A DNA stretch of 32,085 nucleotides from Deltaproteobacteria bacterium (lineage in GTDB: Bacteria > Myxococcota_A > Polyangia > HGW-17 > SLPX01). The translations under genes were made by a program, and so were the position numbers. The DNA is taken from contig JAGGXR010000114.1 in the NCBI GenBank assembly GCA_021162935.1, positions 1 through 32,085 of the forward strand, given 5' to 3'. The notes beneath the pieces were generated by a model, which saw only the letters and a program-made list of their open reading frames with translations, was not told the DNA's origin and searched no databases. Every line of letters begins with the position of its first letter. The first letter of the stretch is position 1. Below are positions 9,007 to 16,017 of the stretch, piece by piece.

Positions 9007-9081
9007 GACTAGGACAACGAGCCAGACCCTCTTGACAGATTCCTTGCAACCTCCGTCGTTTCGTGTCGTATATCAAATGTC

Positions 9082-10452
9082 ATGACGCGAGACGATCAAG
9101 ACGGAATCCCGACGCGGATCCGGCAGGAACCGCAAACCACCGACTTCCATGCCAAGCCGGGCCAACGGCTTACCCTGACCTTCCAGCAACCCATCAGTTC
9201 GCTGGATCGGGAAAAGCCCGCCCCGGATCCTCTCACGGGCCTTACGTCCCTGACCGCCCTCCACGCCGAACTGGCGGAAATCATCGCAGACGCTGAACAG
9301 GTCACCTGTTTCTACATCCACCTGCCCAACGCCAGAATCGTCGAGGATCGGTACGGTTGGCAGGCACTCGAAACCCTCCAAGGCGCTACTTCGACCTTCT
9401 TGCTCCAAGAAACAGCCCGCATGAGGACCAAGCGAGGGTCGGCATCCATCAATCAGATCTATGCAGACGATTTCGTGCTCTTCACGCCCAGTGATCCAGA
9501 CGACGACGAGATACGCCGAGGGCTCGCAGGAAGCCTAACGAGACACATCAAGGCTCTCGACGAAGATCTGGCCTCCATCAGCCAAGCCTACGTAGGAATG
9601 ATGCAGATGGCCCCCCTGCCCAGGCTCCACACCGAACGCATGATCCTGCGCACCATCCAAGAAGCGCAGCAAAACGCCATGGACGTGGGACAACAAATTC
9701 TGGCCACCCAGGCCAAGCTGCTCGAAGATTCCATCGACCGTGGGGACCTCCTGCTCCACTACCAGCCCATCGTCAATGCGAACGACTTGAGCATCTTCGG
9801 ACACGAAGCACTCGTGCGATGCCACAACGATGAATTGAACAATCCGTACGTCCTGTTCGATATCGCCGAAAAGACGGGGCGCCTCAGATTGCTCACTCGG
9901 GTCCTGCGCACCATGACGGCCCGGTCCACTCAAGGCATGCCCGAGGGCCAGTTCATGTTCATGAATCTCCACCCGTTCGACCTAGAAGATCCGCAACTGT
10001 TCAACCCGCCGGATTGGCTTGCCGCCTTGGCGGATCGCATGGTCCTCGAAATCACCGAACGCGCGGGGATCGAAGACTACGGCCGCTTTCGGTCACGGCT
10101 CGAACCGCTGCGGAAGCTAGGATTCCTCGTGGCCATCGACGACCTGGGTTCAGGCTATTCCTCGTTGAACAACGTCGCCGAACTGGAACCGGATGTGATC
10201 AAGCTGGATATCCTCCTGATCAAGGGCATCGAAGAAAGTCCCATCCGTCGTGATCTGGTCAAACAGCTCGTCACCTTTGCCAACAGCATCAACTGCCGTG
10301 TGGTCGCAGAAGGAGTGGAAACGGAAGAACAGATGGCCATTGTCCGAGACCTGGGCTGTCACCTCCTGCAAGGCTTCCTCCTCTGTCGCCCACAGCCGAC
10401 GTTTGCCACGGAAATCATCCTGGATTCGCTTTCGGTGCCGGACAGCGCCTAG
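9082..10452 (+). CDS. degenerate GGDEF / intact EAL cyclic-di-GMP phosphodiesterase
   Basis: This 456-residue protein has no membrane segment. Residues 45-150 look like a GGDEF domain (opening DPLTGL) whose signature is replaced by YADDF near residues 127-131, so cyclase activity is unlikely. Residues 220-450 form an EAL domain with the expected metal and catalytic residues: E242 in HEALVR, Asn in FMNLHP, Glu in LEITER, the Asp pair in AIDDLGSG, Lys in VIKLD, Glu in VAEGVET and Gln in LQGF. It should hydrolyse c-di-GMP to pGpG in the cytoplasm, lowering this second messenger. No obvious ribosome-binding site precedes the ATG at 9082. It converges with the gene at 10565-11728. Confidence 0.9.
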   Translation: MTRDDQDGIPTRIRQEPQTTDFHAKPGQRLTLTFQQPISSLDREKPAPDPLTGLTSLTALHAELAEIIADAEQVTCFYIHLPNARIVEDRYGWQALETLQGATSTFLLQETARMRTKRGSASINQIYADDFVLFTPSDPDDDEIRRGLAGSLTRHIKALDEDLASISQAYVGMMQMAPLPRLHTERMILRTIQEAQQNAMDVGQQILATQAKLLEDSIDRGDLLLHYQPIVNANDLSIFGHEALVRCHNDELNNPYVLFDIAEKTGRLRLLTRVLRTMTARSTQGMPEGQFMFMNLHPFDLEDPQLFNPPDWLAALADRMVLEITERAGIEDYGRFRSRLEPLRKLGFLVAIDDLGSGYSSLNNVAELEPDVIKLDILLIKGIEESPIRRDLVKQLVTFANSINCRVVAEGVETEEQMAIVRDLGCHLLQGFLLCRPQPTFATEIILDSLSVPDSA

Positions 10453-10564
10453 GCACACCATCGCCCCCTGCATCCAACGAGATACCTCGAAAAAGAGGAC
10501 CTGAACCGCCCCGACTTCGACCGGATTGATCCCATGTGAAGTGATTTGGATTTTGAATCGAGGA

Positions 10565-11728
10565 TTATTTCGGCGATGTTTCCGAATCGCCTCCCCGTTT
10601 TTTTCCAAACCGTGTCTTGCGACGTTTGTGACGACGCTTTTCACCGCGGTCCGTGTCCGCCCCCACAATGCGGGCAGGTCCATGGCCCCCCGTCTCCGAG
10701 GTCAGCCGCTTCGCCTTGGACCGAAATCTCCGCTTCTTCGCCGGAGCCTCCATCTCGTCCCCACAGGCTGCTTCCAGGTCGACAACCGCCGGCAGGTGTC
10801 CCTGCTGACTCGTCAGGCGTTCTTCAAGACGAACGCGAACCATCTTCTGACCGGAGGTGCAGAGCGTATCGTCGATGGCGCCCTGCCTCATGCGCCGCTT
10901 GAGCGCCCCCCTCAACTTCTTGGCCTCTGCCAACACCTCCATCCCCGTCGGATCCGCCTGAACCACCGGAGCCTTGCGGCCGTGGCTCAACAGGGACAGA
11001 GTCGAATCCAGAGCCATACTCCGCACGAACGAAATCTCGTCTGCAGCAAGCGCCCAGGCCGATCGGTCTGCCATGTTGGACACAGTCTGGCGCCAACGCT
11101 CCGTCCTTTGAACCATCATGACACTGTTGAAGAGACGTCTCGAAACCTCGAACGGCAGCAGTCTACTGGAGCGACTCAACTCTCGGCGCAAAAATGCATC
11201 CTCATCGAGAAACGTGGACCGGCCCACGAAGTCCAGGGCTTCCCAGACCCCATCCCCATTGTGCCGTGCCTGATCGAATCGCATCTCCCAATAGATATGT
11301 CTCGTGGTCTGCGCCCGATAACTCGTAATCGTTTTGAGGGGAACAAAGTAGTTGTGGGCCACCACGTCCGCCGCAAGATGGCAGAGAAACCCCCAACACA
11401 ACGACTCGACCCGACCGGAATCCGCGTGATCGAGCATCCGAAATCCCACGTCCCAGTTGTGGCAGTGATTCACATACTCGGCCATGTTCTTGCCCACGAT
11501 GATGTCGGCCGCACAGGTTCCATACAAGAACTGATCGGGGTAATGACGAAGCAGGGTCCTGATGCCAGCGGGCAGCAGCGCCAGATATCGTAGAGCATTC
11601 AGACCAAATTCGATATGGGCCGCGGGTCCGAAAGCCAACGCCGGCCCCGACAGGAACAACAGAATACCAACGGTCCACAGACCGATGTCGAGGGCTCCTG
11701 GTCTTGGCTTCCAGCTTCGAGGCACCAC
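10565..11728 (-). CDS. exported zinc-dependent phospholipase C-like protein
   Basis: This is a 387-residue protein with two consecutive GTG start candidates (11728 and 11725) just after an AGGAGG box. The N-terminus is a signal peptide (GLWTVGILLFLSGPALAFG). Residues 35-130 match the Zn-dependent PLC / S1-P1 nuclease fold: HIEFGLNAL, LYGTCAADIIVG, the HCHNWDVG motif and GFLCHLAADVVAHNYFVP, with histidines and aspartates suited to bind zinc. Known members cleave phospholipids or nucleic acids; the substrate here cannot be told. The C-terminal third lacks a recognised domain and ends in a strongly basic tail rich in Lys/Arg, unusual for this family and perhaps a binding segment for polyanions or membrane. 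Three 20-bp tandem repeats lie 12 bp upstream of the start. Confidence 0.75.
   Translation of the reverse strand: MVPRSWKPRPGALDIGLWTVGILLFLSGPALAFGPAAHIEFGLNALRYLALLPAGIRTLLRHYPDQFLYGTCAADIIVGKNMAEYVNHCHNWDVGFRMLDHADSGRVESLCWGFLCHLAADVVAHNYFVPLKTITSYRAQTTRHIYWEMRFDQARHNGDGVWEALDFVGRSTFLDEDAFLRRELSRSSRLLPFEVSRRLFNSVMMVQRTERWRQTVSNMADRSAWALAADEISFVRSMALDSTLSLLSHGRKAPVVQADPTGMEVLAEAKKLRGALKRRMRQGAIDDTLCTSGQKMVRVRLEERLTSQQGHLPAVVDLEAACGDEMEAPAKKRRFRSKAKRLTSETGGHGPARIVGADTDRGEKRRHKRRKTRFGKKRGGDSETSPK
10572..10604 (+). terminator. possible terminator of the EAL gene, inside the end of the convergent gene
   Basis: GGCGAT (10572-10577) and ATCGCC (10586-10591) form a 6-bp stem with an 8-nt loop. 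A run of seven T lies at 10598-10604, six bases after the stem. The gap makes it a weak intrinsic terminator. It overlaps the 3' end of the minus-strand coding sequence. Confidence 0.35.
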
Positions 11729-11740
11729 TCCTCCTCAGGG

Positions 11741-11820
11741 CGACCGCCGAAAACTCAGGGCGACCGCCGAAAACTCAGGGCGACCGCCGAAAACTCACGG
11801 CGAACCGCCGAAAAACAACG
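11741..11820. repeat. 20-bp tandem repeat, three copies plus one decayed
   Basis: Units at 11741-11760, 11761-11780 and 11781-11800 share CGACCGCCGAAAACTCA; the third differs by one base. A fourth, decayed copy lies at 11801-11820, and a fragment CTCAGGG at 11734-11740 continues the pattern on the other side. The array lies in the 5' leader of the minus-strand gene that starts at 11728. Confidence 0.9.
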
Positions 11821-11835
11821 GCTCGAATGGGGCCA

Positions 11836-11864
11836 ACCATAGCGCCAGGGCAAGCTCTAGGCAA
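11836..11864 (-). promoter_or_regulatory. candidate promoter for the phospholipase-like gene
   Basis: On the minus strand, TTGCCT (11864-11859) and TATGGT (11841-11836) are 17 bp apart, each matching four of six consensus bases. It would place the 20-bp tandem repeats inside the transcribed leader. The rest of 11865-12086 holds no gene that I can support. Confidence 0.3.
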
Positions 11865-12086
11865 GCACCGCCGCAGGTTGAAGAAGTTTCTCTACGAGCA
11901 CTCAGGGTACAGAAAAAACGAAACCTATCGGGCCCGATGGGCGAGACGGCAAACATGATTGCCCGCAACCGGCCGAACGGGTACAGTGATGCCCGATGAC
12001 GTGGATGCTCACCGACTCCAAGAGCCTTTTCCGGTCAAGGCGTCTTTGTGCACATCATCGTCTTGCTGGAAGTGAGAGGAACCTCG

Positions 12087-13118
12087 ATGAAGGATCACGA
12101 CGTATCGCCGGACGCCCCGCAGGATGCACAGCCGGACATCGCGGCGGAAGCCCCGGTGGAAACAGAGCTTACTGAACTGGCAGGAGCCCTGGTGGCACAA
12201 ATGAAACGGGCCGAACGACTCGGCCGGGGTTTCTTTTCCGGAAAGCCGCCGAAGCCACTCGATGCTCGTCGCGTCGACTCGCCTCGTCCGAGCCAGGACA
12301 TGAACCGACAAACGCGCCGACCTCCGGGCGCCCAGTCCTCGTCTGCACCGGGGCGTCGAATGCCGGCGTCTCGCCTTGAAACGGATGGTCCAAGACCAGC
12401 GGCCTCCTCACAAAACCGGATGCAGGACAGGGTGAAGGGCCGAATGGACGACCAGGTTCCGAACCGACATGGCGCGCCGAAAGCCGGATCCGGCGACGTC
12501 ACGGGCAAACTCGCGGCCATCGACATGACAGGCGCTGCTGGTCTGCTCGTGGTCAAGACGCTCCTGGGACGATGCGAGCGCTGTCCGCTCCATCGGAGCC
12601 GGCGTCACATCGTATTCGGTGAAGGGGATCCAGACGCGGACGTCATGTTCATCGCAGAGGCGCCCGGCGCCGAAGAGGACCGACAGGGAGCACCCTTCGT
12701 TGGACCGGCGGGCAACCTGCTCACCCGAATGGTGGAGGCCATGGGCCTGCGTCGGAAAGACATCTACATCGCCAACATCCTCAAGTGCCGACCTCCCTCC
12801 AATCGGGATCCCCTCCCCGAAGAAATGGAGGTCTGCCAACCGTTTCTGATGGCTCAGATCCAGGCGATTCAGCCACGTATCATCGTCGCACTCGGACGCA
12901 TCGCCGCCCAGGCTCTGCTGGAAACCGATGAACCTCTGTCACGTCTGCGGGGCCGCTTTCACGACCTTCGAGGCGTCCCGTTGATGCCCACGTATCACCC
13001 TGCCTACCTGCTCAGGAACGCAGCGGCGAAACGCCCCACATGGGAGGATCTCAAAAAGATCATGTCGGAAATGGACCGCTTGGGTATCAAACGAAACAAG
13101 AACCCACCGCGAGCGTAA
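12087..13118 (+). CDS. udg: family 4 uracil-DNA glycosylase
   Basis: This is a 343-residue protein. The ATG at 12087 is preferred to a GTG at 12048 because GAGAGGA (12074-12080) is correctly spaced. It removes uracil from DNA to start base-excision repair. The last 200 residues hold the family 4 landmarks: [20 protein letters not shown], a [13 protein letters not shown] segment and HPAYLLR near the end. Four cysteines (CERC near residues 162-165, then the ones in LKCRPP and EVCQPF) fit the known [4Fe-4S] cluster of this family. The first 140 or so residues are a Pro/Arg/Ser/Gln-rich, probably disordered extension, longer than in the minimal enzyme. The gene is alone and converges with the cold-shock-like gene. 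Confidence 0.92.
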   Translation: MKDHDVSPDAPQDAQPDIAAEAPVETELTELAGALVAQMKRAERLGRGFFSGKPPKPLDARRVDSPRPSQDMNRQTRRPPGAQSSSAPGRRMPASRLETDGPRPAASSQNRMQDRVKGRMDDQVPNRHGAPKAGSGDVTGKLAAIDMTGAAGLLVVKTLLGRCERCPLHRSRRHIVFGEGDPDADVMFIAEAPGAEEDRQGAPFVGPAGNLLTRMVEAMGLRRKDIYIANILKCRPPSNRDPLPEEMEVCQPFLMAQIQAIQPRIIVALGRIAAQALLETDEPLSRLRGRFHDLRGVPLMPTYHPAYLLRNAAAKRPTWEDLKKIMSEMDRLGIKRNKNPPRA

Positions 13119-13140
13119 ACAGCAACGGAGGACGCCCAAA

Positions 13141-13167
13141 CGCCATGCTGACAGTGGTCTCATGGCG
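13141..13167. other. inverted repeat between convergent genes
   Basis: CGCCATG (13141-13147) pairs with CATGGCG (13161-13167). The loop contains a further GAC/GTC pair, making a compact hairpin. No T-run follows on either strand. It may act as a bidirectional transcription barrier between udg and the minus-strand operon. Confidence 0.45.
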
Positions 13168-13185
13168 ATCCGAAAAAAGGAGTCG

Positions 13186-13395
13186 TCAGCGCTTGGCAGG
13201 CTTGTCCGAACAAACGACGTGAATGGCTCTCGGCTTGCCGTCCCAGCCCTTCTTGGTGTCGAACTCCACCCGGTCCCCCTCCTCCGGGCCCTCGTAGTTG
13301 CAACCCGTCACATCGAAGAGCAGTTCCTGCCCATCGCTCGATAGGATGGTCCCAAAGCCCGAACCCATCTTTGAAATCGTTCCTGTACCGTGCAT
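13186..13395 (-). CDS. divergent cold-shock-domain protein
   Basis: This is a 69-residue protein, the size of a bacterial cold-shock protein. The ATG at 13395 is chosen because GAGAGG lies 6 nt upstream, inside the final codons of coaBC. The sequence GTGTISKMGSGFGTILSSDG keeps the GxGFGxI core of RNP1, and GDRVEFD keeps the later strand. The RNP2 segment usually reading VFVH is LLFDV here, and the aromatic at the start of strand 1 is missing. Nucleic-acid binding may therefore be weakened or altered. It follows coaBC with no gap and is probably translated from the same mRNA. A link to coenzyme A synthesis is not implied by its sequence. Confidence 0.7.
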   Translation of the reverse strand: MHGTGTISKMGSGFGTILSSDGQELLFDVTGCNYEGPEEGDRVEFDTKKGWDGKPRAIHVVCSDKPAKR

Positions 13396-13396
13396 G

Positions 13397-14635
13397 TCAG
13401 GCCTCTCCATGCAATTCAAGTTTCGCCAGCCGGTGCCAAATCTCATGGGCAAGCTGGTTCTTGGTCATCAAATCGAACGCCCAATGCTCACCGGATCGCG
13501 CCAGCAACTCCGCCCGATTCGTGTCCACCTCGAACCCTGCGTGTGGCTCCGTCACGTCGTTGAGCACGAAAAAATCACAGTTTTTTCGTTCCAATTTGGC
13601 TTGCGCCCTCTGCCTCGCTCCAGCCCCCGCCTCAGCCGCGAATCCGACCAGGAGGGGCCTGACACCCGCCATTCGTCGCTCACCCAACTCCTTGAGTATG
13701 TCTGGATTCCGGACAAGCTTCAAGACGTATTCGTCCCCAAGGTCTTCCTTGGCAATCTTGCCCTTCACCGAATCCTTGGGTCGCCAATCCGCCACTGCTG
13801 CGGACTTGACCACCACGTCCATCTCCGATGCGCGACCGAGCACCTCCTGGGCCATCTGCCGTGCATCCCGAACCGAGACAAGATGAAGCCCATAGGGGGG
13901 GACCAGACAACCGGGCCCAGCGACGAGGATGACATCGGCGCCACGGGCGGCAGCAGCCCGTGCCATGGCGAAGCCCATTTTTCCAGTCGAACGATTGGTC
14001 AGGAAACGAACGTCATCGATGGTCTCTCGCGTCGCCCCAGCGGTTACGAGAACCTTCAGCCCCCCGAGATCCTGGGGAGACAGGGCACGGACCGACGCAT
14101 CGAAAATAGCCGCTGGCTCGGACATGCGCCCCATTCCTCGAACTCCGCAGGCCAAATCGCCCGCCTCGGGTCCCACCACGAGACAGCCGCGCTCCCGCAA
14201 GAGCGCAAGGTTCGCCTGGGTGGCCCGATGGTTCCACATGTCCACGTTCATCCCCGGCGCCAACAAGAGCGGACAGCGGGACGCAAGCGCAACCGCCGAC
14301 AGCATATCCGAGGCGAACCCGCCTGCAAGCTTGGCCATGGTATTCGCCGTTGCCGGAGCCACGACCATCAGATCCGCCTTCTTGGCGAGTTCGATGTGTC
14401 CAATTCCACCGGTCGTGCTCGGCCGAGCCGCCACGTCGACGAGAACCGCCTGCCCCGTCAATGCCTCGAAGGTCACAGGCCCCACGAACCGGGTCGCCGT
14501 CTCGGTCATCACCACCCGAACCTGCGCGCCTGCCTTGACGAACAGGCGTACGAGTTCAGCCGTCTTGTACGCGGCAATGCCGCCACTGACCCCCACCAGC
14601 ACGCTCTTGCCCTCGAAGAGCCACCTATGGTTCAT
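13397..14635 (-). CDS. coaBC: bifunctional phosphopantothenoylcysteine decarboxylase / phosphopantothenate-cysteine ligase
   Basis: This 412-residue protein is the usual length for CoaBC. The ATG at 14635 begins MNHRWLFEGK; a GTG at 14695 is a possible alternative start. The CoaC half shows SGGIAAYK, the HIELAKKAD segment with the active-site His, APATANTMAKLAGGFASD, an APGMN segment and LACGVRGMGRM with the expected Cys. The CoaB half shows VLVTAGATRETIDDVRFLTNRS, SAAVADWRP, KLVRNPDIL and the FVLNDV segment. The enzyme joins cysteine to 4'-phosphopantothenate using CTP and decarboxylates the product, steps two and three of coenzyme A synthesis from pantothenate. Transcription probably starts from the strong promoter at 14732-14759. 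The stop codon overlaps the ribosome-binding region of the cold-shock-like gene. Confidence 0.96.
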   Translation of the reverse strand: MNHRWLFEGKSVLVGVSGGIAAYKTAELVRLFVKAGAQVRVVMTETATRFVGPVTFEALTGQAVLVDVAARPSTTGGIGHIELAKKADLMVVAPATANTMAKLAGGFASDMLSAVALASRCPLLLAPGMNVDMWNHRATQANLALLRERGCLVVGPEAGDLACGVRGMGRMSEPAAIFDASVRALSPQDLGGLKVLVTAGATRETIDDVRFLTNRSTGKMGFAMARAAAARGADVILVAGPGCLVPPYGLHLVSVRDARQMAQEVLGRASEMDVVVKSAAVADWRPKDSVKGKIAKEDLGDEYVLKLVRNPDILKELGERRMAGVRPLLVGFAAEAGAGARQRAQAKLERKNCDFFVLNDVTEPHAGFEVDTNRAELLARSGEHWAFDLMTKNQLAHEIWHRLAKLELHGEA

Positions 14636-14731
14636 GGCATCTGCACTTTCCTCATCGGAAGAGGCCCACACATGCGCCCCGGAGGTGACCGACACCCTTT
14701 CGAGGGATATCGGTGCTTGCGAACGATGTCA

Positions 14732-14759
14732 GTTATAATAGAGCACAAGACCCTGTCAA
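14732..14759 (-). promoter_or_regulatory. sigma70-like promoter for coaBC
   Basis: Minus-strand TTGACA (14759-14754) is perfect and TATAAC (14737-14732) matches five of six; the spacer is 16 bp. The predicted start is near 14725, about 90 nt before the coaBC ATG and about 30 nt before the alternative GTG. Confidence 0.7.
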
Positions 14760-14786
14760 CCGTGCAACTTCTCAAACAACTTGTGC

Positions 14787-14813
14787 TTCACAATGCAGTG
14801 GATATATTATAAT
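14787..14813 (+). promoter_or_regulatory. candidate promoter for the DUF4215 lipoprotein
   Basis: A perfect TATAAT (14808-14813) lies in an AT-rich patch. TTCACA (14787-14792) matches five of six -35 bases, but the spacer is only 15 bp. It diverges from the coaBC promoter. The rest of 14636-14932 has no gene. Confidence 0.4.
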
Positions 14814-14932
14814 TTTATTGGGTCATGGCGAATCAACGGTCAGTGGCGAACTCGATGGCCAATGGTCGTGTGCATTTTTGGCCCTGAAATCTCAACGAAC
14901 GACTGGTTGAAAAACTTGGGGATTTCCAGCAG

Positions 14933-15919
14933 ATGAACGATGGACACATGCAAAACATGAATCGAAAAGCGATATTCATTCCTTTTGGACTTCTCGCGGC
15001 GGGTTTGATGACGAATGCCTGCAACGCCAAATTTCCAATTTCTCTCCTACATAAAGATGCGAGCACGGATGCCGCCCAGCAGGACGCAAGTACGTTGGAC
15101 AGTGCGTTGCAGGACGGACAAACCATCGATGCAAACCTGGATGCATCGATCCAGGACGGAACCGTGGACGCAGCGCCCGTAGACGGCCAGACTACCGATG
15201 CCGCCGACGTGGATGCCGCGGGGGTCTGCGGGAACAGCACGGTGGAATCAGGCGAAACCTGTGACGACGGCAATACAACGAGCGGAGACGGCTGCAGTTC
15301 GAGTTGCCAGGTCGAATGCTCCAACGGATCCACCACGGACTGCAATCCCTCTGGAGAAACCAAGATTCCTACTTCGGCTTTCGTGGACTCGGATCCCCCG
15401 GCCGGATTCATTCAATGTGCTGGATTCGAGAATACGACAAACGATGACGTGGGGCCCAACTGGGATGCCAATTGCTTCGGAGCCGTCCAACATCTCCGCA
15501 TCCGATATTGGGACTCCAGCGCCAACCCATGGACCTTGATGGGCGACGCCACCCTCGACCCGACCAGTCTGGCCACCTATGCAACGCAGGTCTTCGATGC
15601 GACGAACCATGGAGGCACCCAAGGTGTGCTGGCCACACAGGGAGTCACCATACTCAAAGACGATCCAACTGCGAGCACGGTGAGCGACTGGGTCTGCAAC
15701 CAGGGGCATGCAAACAATGAATATGCCGCCTCGGACCTATACCTGGGCAACCAGGCATCCGACCACATGCTCATGGTGTGTGGATACAGCGCCTCCGACG
15801 ACGCTTCGGCCCATTGTAGCGACCGGAAGGAACTGCTCTTCACGCCCACGGTTTATGAGCATTGCAGCCACGGCCAGGGCCCCATGGACCTTGCCGTGGC
15901 CATTTATGTCGAAAAGTAG
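14933..15919 (+). CDS. exported lipoprotein-like protein with one DUF4215 cysteine motif
   Basis: This protein has up to 328 residues; in-frame ATGs at 14933, 14948 and 14957 are all possible starts, with a TGGGGA about 10 nt before the first. A hydrophobic N-terminus (AIFIPFGLLAAGLMTNACN) suggests a lipoprotein with a non-canonical lipobox. A linker rich in Asp, Ala, Gln and Thr follows, then a DUF4215-type motif (GETCDDGNTTSGDGCSSSC), as also seen at the end of the 743-residue cysteine-rich protein. The C-terminal 190 residues are a probable beta-rich domain with several cysteines (FIQCAGFEN, DWVCNQGH, LMVCGYS, YEHCSHGQG) that I do not recognise. It is expected on the outside of the cell. 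Function is unknown. Confidence 0.75.
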   Translation: MNDGHMQNMNRKAIFIPFGLLAAGLMTNACNAKFPISLLHKDASTDAAQQDASTLDSALQDGQTIDANLDASIQDGTVDAAPVDGQTTDAADVDAAGVCGNSTVESGETCDDGNTTSGDGCSSSCQVECSNGSTTDCNPSGETKIPTSAFVDSDPPAGFIQCAGFENTTNDDVGPNWDANCFGAVQHLRIRYWDSSANPWTLMGDATLDPTSLATYATQVFDATNHGGTQGVLATQGVTILKDDPTASTVSDWVCNQGHANNEYAASDLYLGNQASDHMLMVCGYSASDDASAHCSDRKELLFTPTVYEHCSHGQGPMDLAVAIYVEK

Positions 15920-16017
15920 ACGCGCATGAAAGACGAACGGGACGTCGCACGGAACGCCTTCAGGTCGCCGCATCCGGGGCCAGACTCGAACGGACACTCA
16001 AGACAACGGCACGTGAC

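Noticed and set aside
9032-9074. Promoter with perfect TTGACA (9032-9037) before the EAL gene
   Set aside because: The only -10-like sequence, TATATC at 9069-9074, is 31 bp away, too far for a sigma70 promoter.
10526-11593. Long plus-strand open frame of 355 codons
   Set aside because: It lies opposite the phospholipase-like gene, which has a signal peptide and recognisable metal-binding motifs; the plus-strand translation is Arg/Pro/His-rich and shows no domain.
13298-14812. Plus-strand open frame of 504 codons
   Set aside because: It is antisense to coaBC and the cold-shock-like gene, both of which have clear family motifs. The composition is typical of a GC-rich shadow frame.
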